Origin: Circinella umbellata
Lineage: Eukaryota > Mucoromycota > Mucoromycetes > Mucorales > Lichtheimiaceae
Assembly (NCBI GenBank): GCA_025093555.1
Contig: JAIWNF010000175.1
Coordinates: 1 to 16,197 of the forward strand
Direction of reading: 5' to 3'
Length of the DNA stretch: 16,197 nt
How positions within the stretch are numbered: the stretch's first letter is position 1; every line of letters begins with the position of its first letter. A program made the position numbers and the translations under genes. The notes under the pieces were generated by a model. That model was not told where the DNA came from, ran no database searches, and was given only the letters and a program-made list of their open reading frames with translations. Positions 1 through 8,178 of this stretch are shown piece by piece.

Positions 1-159
1 TTTATGAATAATATGTGTTGGATACAACAAAAAGATATCTTTCATTACCCTTTATTCTTATACTTTCCCTTTTTGTTATTCTATTTTATTTGGCTATGGT
101 GTTACGCGCCAAAATATATTACAACAATAATGTCCACCACTGGACATAAAATGTTTTTT

Positions 160-335
160 TAGCCAGCTAAAACTCGGCTCATACCACAAGTTTGAGCTTG
201 TTTAAGCTGGTTAAGTTATTAGGTTTGAGAAAATTTAAGAATCAGTATGTAGACTTTTTATCTTCTGGAACAAGTTAAAACTGTTAGTTTGAGCAGCTAA
301 AACCAGATCAATCTTTTACTTTTAGCAGTTTGAGC
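160..335. repeat. Cluster of TTTGAGC / AGCTAAAAC words with imperfect hairpin
   Basis: The word AG(C/A)AGCTAAAAC occurs near 161 and again near 293, and GTTTGAGC occurs near 190, 287 and 327. The stretch from CCAGCTAAAAC (about 163) to GTTTAAGCTGG (about 221) can fold into an imperfect hairpin. This could be the remnant of a small inverted-repeat element, but no target duplication was found. Confidence 0.35.
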
Positions 336-1350
336 AATCTCGATCTATGAGTTTCATTCTTTGAGAAAAACGATGAGAGGTTTAAAACAATGTTGTTCTT
401 CTTCTCTATTGGCTACTGTATCATGTTACACCTTTTGATCAAAGTATCATATTGATGGTTTTTTTACACGAAGTATATACAGCCTTCAGTATTGGCCTCT
501 TTATTTCAGACATTTTAAATCTATCATTTGGTATTGGCTTATTTTTCTTTTAAGTTGATCAATCACCTGCTTTTTATTTCCTTTTATATATATAAAGAAG
601 TCTCTTTTATTTTATTTTTTTATCTACTATACTAAAATAAATATATAATTTTAACTATACTAAAAGCTAAACTATTTTATCTAAATTTAATATTTAGAGC
701 CTTCATTTACCATATAACGAATCTAAAAAACTCTAATTTAAAATGCCTTTCAATAAATATAACTATAAATATGTGATGTAAAATTGTAAATAAATAACAC
801 GAAATGAATTACAATAAAAACATGAAATGAAACCATACCATCCTATAGAAAAAAAGAAGTTGAGTATATGAAAATGTTTATGCAATAATATTAAAGAGGA
901 ATTAGTTACGCCATAAGTAATATGTTTATCAAATAAATTACAGAAAAGGTTATTTATATTTTGAAAGCATGTTCACAGAATAGTATAAGAAAAAAGATTA
1001 GTTAGGCTATATATAAATTACTTACAGAATAATTTTGAGAAAGAGATAAATAACATGTTTCTATAGAAACCGCTACTATAAAAGAACATACTATATGTCG
1101 TATGGATGGGAAAATAGATAAATGAGGTAAGATAAAAGTAGATAGAATAGAAATGGATAACAAAATATAAGTCTTGTGAGAATCGATTAGGTCTTTTATT
1201 ATATGAAAAATATCAAAGATAAAAAGATAATTTTATATTATTTAATTTTAAGTCTATATTTATATTCTTTGGTATATAATTTCCCTATCCTACAATGATG
1301 GGTTCACTTGTTGTTTTAGTTTCAGTATATTGATATATGATATGTTTTAT

Positions 1351-1368
1351 ATTATTATTATTATTATT
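1351..1368. repeat. (ATT)6 microsatellite
   Basis: Six perfect ATT units, with further ATT-rich tracts at about 1391-1400 and 1488-1500. It is a simple sequence repeat in spacer DNA. Confidence 0.85.
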
Positions 1369-2125
1369 GGTATATGATTGTGATTGGTATATTATTATTG
1401 TTATATGTTTCATTTGGTATGATTTGCTTTATATGGTATAATAGAGAAGTAACCGATATTATTATGTTTGAGTTAGATCGGTGTATATTATTATTATTTA
1501 TTTTTGATGGTGGGTAGGAATATCACACTATATTCATTAGACATTAATAAAGCCATATAATAAACATATAAAAAGAAAAAGTACATACCTGCCAAATACT
1601 CAAGCTTAGGGAAGTTGTCTACTATATAAAGTAAAGTACCTATTTAGGTCAGCTTCAATTTTTTATACCATTTATAATTCATTTATTACTAGTTTTTTCA
1701 CTATTTACCCTAGCTTTTAGAAAACACGTTTTTCATGATACAGTCAATATCTAGAACAGATGCACTTTAGCATACTATTTATTCATCAATGGATATAATC
1801 GGGATAAGTAAGAACATACAAGTTCATGTAAAAAGGGATATATAAGCAGCTAAAAGAAGAGATACTGGTATCTGTGTCAAAGTACGAAACGTGCGTATAG
1901 CTTTGTTTCAAGCAAAAGTAAATATAGTAAATGGGAATAGACAAAACAAAAAAAAACAGCAGATAAAAAAGCAGATATGTTAGAGCTTGTAAACCATTAC
2001 TGAAGGGAATACACGGAGATAGGGCACACAAGTACACACAAGTACACACAGAAAAAAGAAAAAAAAGAGTAGTTACTACCTACAGTAAGTATAAAACATA
2101 TAGATATTATCAAGTAAGCAAGAGT

Positions 2126-2133
2126 ATGAGAGC
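2126..2133. repeat. Left 8-bp target-site duplication (ATGAGAGC)
   Basis: ATGAGAGC directly precedes the TAGGG terminus of the hAT-like element and is repeated exactly in direct orientation after the opposite terminus. Confidence 0.85.
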
Positions 2134-2552
2134 TAGGGCTCTTAGTAGACCGATCCGTTTCAAAACGGATCGGATTTTTGGAAATTCGGATTGTCCATGG
2201 ATTAGAAAATTGCAATCCGAATCTGTTTCATAAAAATCCAGATTGAACCGTAATTCGTAATGCAAAAGAATCAATTAGATGAAAATTTAGGCTATATAGT
2301 AGATGTCACAGTATTTTTTCATGAGAGAAGGTATTTTACAAGATTGTGTATAGTAGTCGTTTGAGATCGTTTAAGAAAAGTAAAATATTGGTAATAGAGG
2401 TGCATTATTTTTAGATGATTTTATTATTTTGGTTTGAAAAACATAATAGGAAATAAATAAGTTATAATAAAAAAAGAATTGTAGTAATAAAAAGTTATAG
2501 TGGGAAAATGGGTTCTAGTAAAAAAAAAGTTATAATAGGAAAAAAGAAGTTG
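2134..2552. other. Left part of the hAT-like element, subterminal repeats
   Basis: The segment starts with the TAGGG terminus. A perfect 11-bp inverted repeat with a 2-base loop lies at 2150-2173 (CCGATCCGTTT and its complement), followed by further CGGATT, AATCCGAATC and AATCCAGATTG words to about 2250. Beyond that is AT-rich DNA ending in degenerate AGTTATAGTGGGAAAA units from about 2490 to 2552. No coding sequence was recognised. Confidence 0.7.
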
Positions 2553-2588
2553 CAGGATTTTGCATTTGTCTCCGGACACAAACCCACG

Positions 2589-3135
2589 AATTTACCGCAT
2601 ATAAAATATAAGTTTATCCGCTTACAAAGGACAAGTTTGTCCGCTTATGATAAATGACTTTATTCAGTTATGAGAGTTAATTTATTCGCTTAGAAAAGAT
2701 AACTTTTTCCGCTTATGATAAGTGATGTTATCTGCTTATAAAGAGTAAACTTCTTCGCTTATAAAACATAAGCTTATTCACTTATGAGAGTAGCTTTTTC
2801 ACATATAAAAAGTAGAGATCTTCCCATATGAATGGGAAGATTGTACACAAATGAAAACTAATGATCTTCCCAAATGAGAAGAATGAATTTTGCAAATGAA
2901 GGACGATATTGTTCATATATGATAATTAAAAAAATCCACTAGTGAAAGTCAGAGTTTCTAACAAGTGATAGAAGGGGTTTTTCGCTACCGGAGTTATATA
3001 ATTTTCACAAATGAATGATATAGTTATTCGTGTTTGTTACACTTACTTTTACCTAAGTAATCAGGTCTATTCTTCATGACTGACAGAAATATTATTCACA
3101 AATGAAAAGAATATATTATCTCAAATAATCTGTAT
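2589..3135 (+). repeat. Degenerate ~23-bp tandem array in the left arm
   Basis: Cutting the arm after each AAAGT/AAGAT-like word gives about 24 consecutive units of 20-26 bp, mostly 22-23. Each has the form A(A/G)nTTTnTCCGCTTATGAnAAGT. Outer units keep CCGCTTATGA, middle units read CCCAAATGA or CACAAATGA, and inner units drift further. The constant core is C, two bases, two A/T, then ATGA. A spacing near two helical turns would suit repeated binding sites for the element's proteins. The mirrored array lies at about 7625-8142. Confidence 0.75.
2818..2841. repeat. Perfect 10-bp hairpin ATCTTCCCAT/ATGGGAAGAT
   Basis: Two neighbouring array units form a perfect 10-bp inverted repeat with a 4-base loop. 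It falls mostly within the 46-bp block that is missing from the right arm. The deletion is bounded by two GATCTTCCCA direct repeats 46 bp apart (2817 and 2863). Confidence 0.75.
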
Positions 3136-3241
3136 ATATATTCAAATTTAACTTGAATTTTTATCTTAATAAGAAAAAAGACATTATTCCTTTTCAATCT
3201 TTCAATCTTTCAATTTTATTTTCTTTTTTTTTTTTTTTTTT

Positions 3242-3260
3242 CATGTGACATATGTTACAC
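3242..3260. promoter_or_regulatory. Conserved near-palindrome at the inner edge of the left arm
   Basis: TGTGACATATGTTACACA is an imperfect palindrome centred on CATATG. It is the last conserved block before the arms diverge, about 80-95 bp upstream of the plus-strand start codon, with the same block about 90 bp upstream of the minus-strand first exon (7504-7522). A promoter-proximal protein-binding site is plausible but unproven. Confidence 0.4.
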
Positions 3261-3340
3261 ATCACAATTTTTTAGGACGAACTTACGATTTGCAGTAAAC
3301 TGCACCTCTTTTTTTTGGTAATATCTTTTTTTTAGTCAAA

Positions 3341-4812
3341 ATGCAACAACCTGATAAACGCATTCGCTCTCCTTCTCCATCGACTGGCAGTATTTCAAAT
3401 ACTCATCAAGACAAACGCCTTCGTCCTGAAAATGAAAGTCATTCAAACGAAGAAGTAGTTGCTGTGAGTACTCTTGCTCAATTGTCTGAAACATCAGAAA
3501 CATTACAAGGGATTACGCGTACCTTTAGCGAATTAAGTTTTGACAACGGCGACAATGAATCTGAAGGTAATCCCAAAACAAACTACAAAATAAACGTATT
3601 TGTTAATTATGTTGCATTTCGATTACTACTTCAGATATACACCAAGATAAACGCTTCCGTTTTTCAGGGGTAGTATCTCAATCATATATCGTCGATGAGG
3701 ATACGGATATAGACGCTGCTCTACAAAGAAAGAAAAGAGGCACATATGAGCAGCCGGATCTTGATAAAGTTTTTGAGGCACTAAAAGATTTACAAAGAGG
3801 AAAGTCTTTGTTACAAATATCCAAGGAAAAAAACATTAGCTATAGTACATTACGCGATCATCAAAAGCGCTATCGAAAAAATTGGTCATTGAAAACAAAG
3901 AAGCGTGGTCCACCTAAAAAAGAATTAGTACTCACTGAACCGATGTATAAATTCTTGATTCGATACGTAGATCAGCATAGCGTTGTTTCACATAAAGACA
4001 TACAGAAAGCCTTTATGGATGAATTCCCGGATAAAAATGCTACTCAAGAGCGATTAAAAAAATATGTATCGAAACACTTCCGTATTACGTTCCAACGTTT
4101 CAAGACTTTCCCGGAACAGCCATCACAAGACACTCCGCAGTTCTTTGCAGCTAAAGACAATTGCCTTCATATGATGTATCAAAATGGCGTTGATCCGAGA
4201 CGATGTGTTTTTGTTACTGAAGTAGCATATGACGTTAATTTTCGTCGTACTTATGTTGATACAAAGCAAAAAGAGTATCGAAAAGTTAGGGCTGAAGCTA
4301 AGGGTAAGGTATATAACCCCAGGAATAACGAACAGTTGGATGAATTGACACCGATCCTTGTTTGCCTTGTCGCAGCAAGTCCTAATGGGGTTCTCAATCA
4401 TTCTGTCAAGATGTTCAAGGGACCTACTGACGAAAGAAGTATCCGTCTATTTCTACATAAATTGATGTCTTTGATGGACGTAAATGAGCATATCGATAAT
4501 GAATGGAGTGTCATCTTTGATGACGCTCAAGAAGAAACAAAAAAAATGATTTCTGATATTGTCATTCAATGTAACTACAAACCATTTTTTCTCCCCCCCT
4601 GCACTGAGACTATCAATCCCATTGATGGTCTCTTTTATGACATTATTGAGCCACAATGCGATAGAAAATCGATTGATTCAAACGATCCAACGGATGGCTG
4701 TGACCATCGCATGGACAAAATTATTCGCGGTACAACAAGTGTTGAAGTCAAAACCTGCTTCAGAATTTATTTTGAATGTGGATGTGACAATTGTCTTATT
4801 TGGTTATTTTGA
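3341..4812 (+). CDS. Catalytically degenerate Tc1/IS630-like DDE paralogue
   Basis: Two exons, 3341-3566 and 3635-4812, joined across a 68-nt GT-AG intron in phase 1, give 467 residues. Residues 1-76 are hydrophilic and carry DKRIR and HQDKRLR; a third copy, HQDKRFR, follows just after the junction; these are nuclear-signal-like. A helix-turn-helix lies around 122-157 (KSLLQISKEKNISYSTLRDH) and a second around 175-225. The core aligns with the minus-strand transposase, but the first acidic residue is Thr (VFVTEVAY, residue 270), the second is kept (IFDDA, 371) and the third is Asp (NPIDGLF, 406). The last two are 34 residues apart, as in a DD34E enzyme. The Asn-Ala-Pro-(x)-His signature is also lost. 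Strand transfer is therefore unlikely; DNA binding may remain. From about codon 413 the +1 frame looks more protein-like, so the C-terminus may be frameshifted. Confidence 0.8.
3567..3634 (+). other. Intron of the degenerate paralogue
   Basis: Begins GTAATC and ends TACTTCAG, 68 nt, phase 1. Removing it joins the N-terminal exon to the 334-codon downstream frame without a stop. The same phase and relative position are used in the minus-strand paralogue. Confidence 0.82.
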
Positions 4813-5277
4813 TATATATATTTAGCTCATTTTTTTTTCTGATACTTGTCTCTTTCTTCTCCTTCAAAGTCTTTATATTTTATTATTTATCTCCTCTCTG
4901 ATTTTTCATTTTTCTTATATTATTAACAAATATCTATTATACATATGTCTACTGTATCTTCCCGCTCAAGTAATTATTATTTGCTCCTCATCGCTTATTT
5001 ATTTATTTGAAACTCGGCGTTATATTATCAGCTTCTTAACCCTGGAAGTAACTAATGATCCTAGCAAGCAGAAGTAATCTAAGATTATAATACGTAAGAT
5101 AATATAAATGGATCAGTAATGGGTTTATAAAATAGAGAAAGAATAAGAAAAGAAGCAGATAATGGAATATGTAATAATCCAGTTTTAAAATTGATACACA
5201 GTACATAACAATGGTTGATGAAGTAGATGAAGGGGGCGTAGAGAGAAATAAACAAAGTTAGAGATTATCTTCATGGG
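4813..5277. other. Spacer between the two convergent genes
   Basis: About 465 bp, AT-rich, with no gene. ATTTATTTATTT at about 4997-5010 reads as overlapping AATAAA signals on the minus strand, and GAAATAAAC near 5245 offers a plus-strand signal close to the stop of the opposing gene. If both are used, the two 3' ends overlap. Confidence 0.45.
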
Positions 5278-7413
5278 CTAGACAACGATCGAAAAATGTA
5301 GTGGAGTAGGCAATCCATTTTCATAATCATCTAAAGTAACAGCTGCCATTGCATTTGTTAAACGCTCTTCTACTTCTTTAGTTGCTATATCCTCCGCCGT
5401 TTCTCTCCTGATATCTTCCTCATTTTCCTCCATTATTACATCCTCGTTTTCCTCAGCATTGTTAACTGTATTGTTAGATAACTGCTTATCTTGAATATTA
5501 ACTTGGCGGAACAGTAGCTTTACTTTAGAAAAGAATTCCTCAATCGGGTTAAGAAATGGAGAATATCGGGGTAAACGAACAAAATTATATCCACGTTCAA
5601 CAATTCTGTTACCAATGTGAGCTGCTGTGTGAATTGGAGCATTATCATATATAAGATTCCAATGTTCATGAGACAATCCTTGGCTATCAAGACGATCCAT
5701 GACGCACTCCAGAAAAGCTACAAAATCCCTGGTGCATGTTCCACCATTCGTAGTTTTGACACATACATCAACAATTCCAATATGGGATATCGCAGCAATA
5801 ACTGTTTTGGATCGTGTGCGTAGCTTGGGAACTTTGATGTGGGTTACTTCACCTTTCCGTGACCACCCATAATTTCTTCGCATGGAGGCAGCAAACGATG
5901 CTTCATCGATAAAAACACAATTTTTCCCATATTGGGCAATTTCAGTTTGAATATAATCCTCGACAAACTTTTTGCGTATATCTTTTGTTTCATCATTAGT
6001 ACGAAGTTCAGGATACAGATGTGCACGTTTGATAGTGATATGACATTTTTTGACAAGATGACGATATACAGTTGACGGTGCTAGGAGTACTTGAAAGCGG
6101 GAATAATATGCTGATACAAGCTGTTGAATAGTATATGTATTTTCCGTTTCCAATACTGTTTCTACAAGGAATTTGCTACCTTCCGATGAAATCTTTGGTA
6201 AATGGGGACCCCTCAGTTTTTTGGGTTTAGGGTGGCCACCACGGGTTCTGTACCGTTTTTGATAATCTGACATAGTAGATTTTGGTATTTTTAACTCCTT
6301 TTCAATCTTCCTATAACTCCATCCAGATCCAAGTAATTGTAAAGCACGTTCCCTCAGTTGATCCGATTCATAATCTACATATTTGCCTCGAGATTTTTTA
6401 ACATGGGAGGTGTGTTTTTTTTTTGCCGCTTGAGGTATTGAAGGGGTTCTTCTGACAGCAGGAGATTCAGGTGCAATAGAAAGCAATGTTATTTCCTCTT
6501 CATCAGAATCGTCACTGTTATCACTGCTATCCTCATCATCGCTTTCATTATCGATAGCATCCCCAGTCTGAATTAAGCGAACTTGATCAACATCAAAAAA
6601 AATTTGATGATTAGAAGGCTCGGTGTCAAGATCCTCTTCATGCATAACAGTAACAGAGTCGATCATAGTAACATCCTCCTCGATGACATTCTCTAATGAA
6701 GCTCTATAATATTAGCAAATTGAAATGCTTAATGAAAGGGGGTAATCATACCTGCAGGTTCATTCTCGCCAGTTACATTTAATGTGCTCATGGCTTTCTC
6801 TAGTAATCTGCGCGATTTTCTTATACCTAGGGCAGGTTGTTGCTCAGAATATCCTTTTCTTTTTCCTGTCGTGCAGGCTGTGTTTTTGTGAGATGACATA
6901 ATTAAGTTTAATATGAAAGTGAAACGACAGGCAGCTGTAAATACGAGACACATCATGTAAAGACCGCAGAGTCACACAAAGCTCAGTATGTTTATTTTAG
7001 TATAACTTCTTTTTTAGCTACTACTGATATTTATTAAAGTATATCATTTTTTAATATTTTCAAGCTCGCATGACATCCAAAGAAAAGAAAGGACGCTTTA
7101 CTTGTTGGTATCTGTAACGGTATCTTAGTCGTTATAGGGTCTTATAATGCTTTAATATTTTCACTATAATAGTAATGTAGTTACATGTACCTGATTTGAG
7201 ATTAAGGCGACTAAATTTTACAGCCAGAAGCCCCATGTCATAATCATTAGGGATTTTGCTTTTTATCTTTCTCTGGACAGCATCTGTAAGAGAATGGAGC
7301 CCATGTGCTGCTTCTTCTAGCTCTTCGGGTGTTGGCCTTGGAACTTTTCTCTTGGAGTTACTAGTTGACGCTTTATGCTCCACAGTTTTCAGTCGGCTAT
7401 GCATAATACTCAT
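5278..7413 (-). CDS. IS630/Tc1-mariner family DD34E transposase
   Basis: The catalytic exon is 6692-5278. It joins exon 6899-6752 across a 59-nt phase-1 intron (6751-6693, acceptor CATTAG; the nearer AG would give a stop), a 520-residue protein if translation starts at 6899. A further exon, 7413-7191, can splice in phase 1 to 6934, giving 606 residues, and its ATG lies 90 bp from the right arm. In the 520-residue numbering there is a basic N-terminus (GKRKG, IRKSRR), an acidic run near 99-115, a helix-turn-helix near 160-195 and a second near 220-270. The triad is D312 (VFIDEASF), D399 (IYDNAPIH) and E434 (LNPIEEFF), 34 residues between the last two, as expected for cut-and-paste at TA. No stop interrupts the catalytic exon. 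It probably mobilises this element. The splice structure upstream of 6899 is the uncertain part. Confidence 0.87.
6693..6751 (-). other. Intron before the catalytic exon of the transposase
   Basis: 59 nt, GTATGA to CATTAG, phase 1. The upstream AG at TATTATAG would read into TAG after three codons, so the second AG is favoured. Confidence 0.75.
6752..6899 (-). other. N-terminal exon of the transposase (start at 6899)
   Basis: 49 codons plus one base, from ATG at 6899 to donor CCTGCAG|GTATGA. It encodes basic GKRKG and IRKSRRLLEK segments and then AMSTLNV, matching the FSELSF and FSRLNL segments at the end of the two other N-terminal exons of this element. If spliced to 7191, the exon extends to 6934. 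Confidence 0.65.
7191..7413 (-). other. Candidate first exon of the transposase gene
   Basis: 74 codons plus one base starting with ATG at 7413 and ending at a donor CAG|GTACATG. It carries a classical-looking nuclear signal (SKRKVPRP) and ends with KFSRLNL. The phase-1 donor fits either the acceptor before 6934 (256-nt intron) or, skipping that exon, the acceptor before 6692. Alternatively it is a leftover first exon of another paralogue. Confidence 0.5.
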
Positions 7414-7503
7414 TTGTTCGTAATAACAGGTTCAGTAATGAATAATAAAAAGGAGTTGAGACAACCGAATAGACTCAATCCAATATAGTGCGTTTGTGAA
7501 GTA

Positions 7504-7522
7504 TGTGTAACATATGTCACAC
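7504..7522. promoter_or_regulatory. Conserved near-palindrome at the inner edge of the right arm
   Basis: Inverted copy of the CATATG-centred block at 3242-3260, equally placed upstream of the convergent gene. A shared 5' control site for both element genes is an inference from position and conservation. Confidence 0.4.
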
Positions 7523-7624
7523 GAAAAAAAAAAAAGAAAAAAAAGAAAATAAAATTGAAAGATTGAAAGATTGAAAGATTGAAAAGGAATAATGTCTTTT
7601 TTCTTATTAAGATAAAAATTCAAG

Positions 7625-8142
7625 TTAAATTTGAATATATATACAGATTATTTGAGAATAATATATTCTTTTCATTTGTGAATAATATTTCTGTCAGTCA
7701 TGAAGAATAGACCTGATTACTTAGGTAAAAGTAAGTGTAACAAACACGAATAACTATATCATTCATTTGTGAAAATTATATAACTCCGGTAGTGAAAAAC
7801 CCCTTCTATCACTTGTTAGAAACTCTGACTTTCACTAGTGGATTTTTTTAATTATCATATATGAACAATATCGTCCTTCATTTGCAAAATTCATTCTTCT
7901 CATTTGGGAAGATCTCTACTTTTTATATGTGAAAAAGCTTACTCTCATAAGTGAATAAGCTTATGTTTTATAAGCGAAGAAGTTTACTCTTTATAAGCAG
8001 ATAACATCACTTATCATAAGCGGAAAAGTTATCTTTTCTAAGCGAATAAATTAACTCTCATAACTGAATAAAGTCATTTATCATAAGCGGACAAACTTGT
8101 CCTTTGTAAGCGGATAAACTTATATTTTATATGCGGTAAATT
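7625..8142 (-). repeat. Degenerate ~23-bp tandem array in the right arm
   Basis: Mirror image of the left-arm array, with two units fewer (the 46-bp difference). On this strand the core appears as TCATAAGCGG near the outer end and TCATTTGTG nearer the inside. Confidence 0.75.
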
Positions 8143-8178
8143 CGTGGGTTTGTGTCCGGAGACAAATGCAAAATCCTG

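Larger units (their letters stand above)
1..2125. other. AT-rich spacer without a convincing gene
   Basis: Very AT-rich DNA in which I find no protein that looks real; the open frames are short and low in complexity. It holds a hairpin TGTCCA-CCAC-TGGACA at 131-146, recurrent TTTGAGC and AGCTAAAAC words between about 160 and 335, an (ATT)6 microsatellite, a purine-biased plus strand from about 780 to 1240, and a duplicated AGTACACACA word near 2033-2051. It could hide an exon or two: a consensus minus-strand splice donor sits near 1587. Nothing there is strong enough to call. Confidence 0.6.
2553..3262 (+). repeat. Left long terminal inverted repeat
   Basis: Matches the complement of 7503-8178 almost base for base: by eye about two substitutions, a few one-base indels, a polypyrimidine length change, one extra CTTTCAAT unit in the right arm, and a 46-bp block present only here (about 2817-2862). 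The first roughly 35 bases are unique, then about 24 degenerate 23-bp units follow, then a polypyrimidine tract and the imperfect palindrome TGTGACATATGTTACACA at the inner edge. Confidence 0.93.
2553..8178. mobile_element. Foldback-like Tc1/mariner-type transposon, two convergent genes
   Basis: A 5,626-bp element bounded by CAGGATTTTGCATTTGTC at the left and its exact complement at the right. The inverted arms are about 710 and 676 bp and nearly identical. Inside are two convergent genes: a plus-strand catalytically degenerate DDE paralogue (3341-4812) and a minus-strand DD34E transposase (5278-7413). TA follows the right end (8179-8180) and TTG precedes the left end, so the original target was probably TTGTACAA with TA duplicated and the left TA lost; this is inference. 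A TA target and a DD34E enzyme place it in the IS630-Tc1-mariner group. Arms this long, built of tandem repeats, are unusual there and recall Drosophila Foldback or Galileo elements, which belong to a different lineage. High arm identity argues for a recent insertion or gene conversion. Confidence 0.88.
7503..8178 (-). repeat. Right long terminal inverted repeat
   Basis: Inverted copy of 2553-3262, 676 bp long. It lacks the 46-bp block found in the left arm and has one extra copy of the CTTTCAAT unit (seen here as GAAAGATT). Its inner edge lies about 90 bp upstream of the candidate first ATG of the minus-strand transposase gene, mirroring the plus-strand side. Confidence 0.93.

Noticed and set aside
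1560..1640. Minus-strand exon-like segment ending at a GTATGT donor near 1587
   Set aside because: Only about 12 codons are open before stops, with no partner exon found.
1786..2215. Minus-strand open frames of 72-87 codons
   Set aside because: Low-complexity, Tyr/Phe/Leu-rich translations of a purine-biased strand, partly running into the hAT-like subterminal repeats; no domain or intron support.
7432..7623. 63-codon minus-strand frame at the inner right arm
   Set aside because: It is a translation of the polypyrimidine tract and the CTTTCAAT repeat in the inverted arm.
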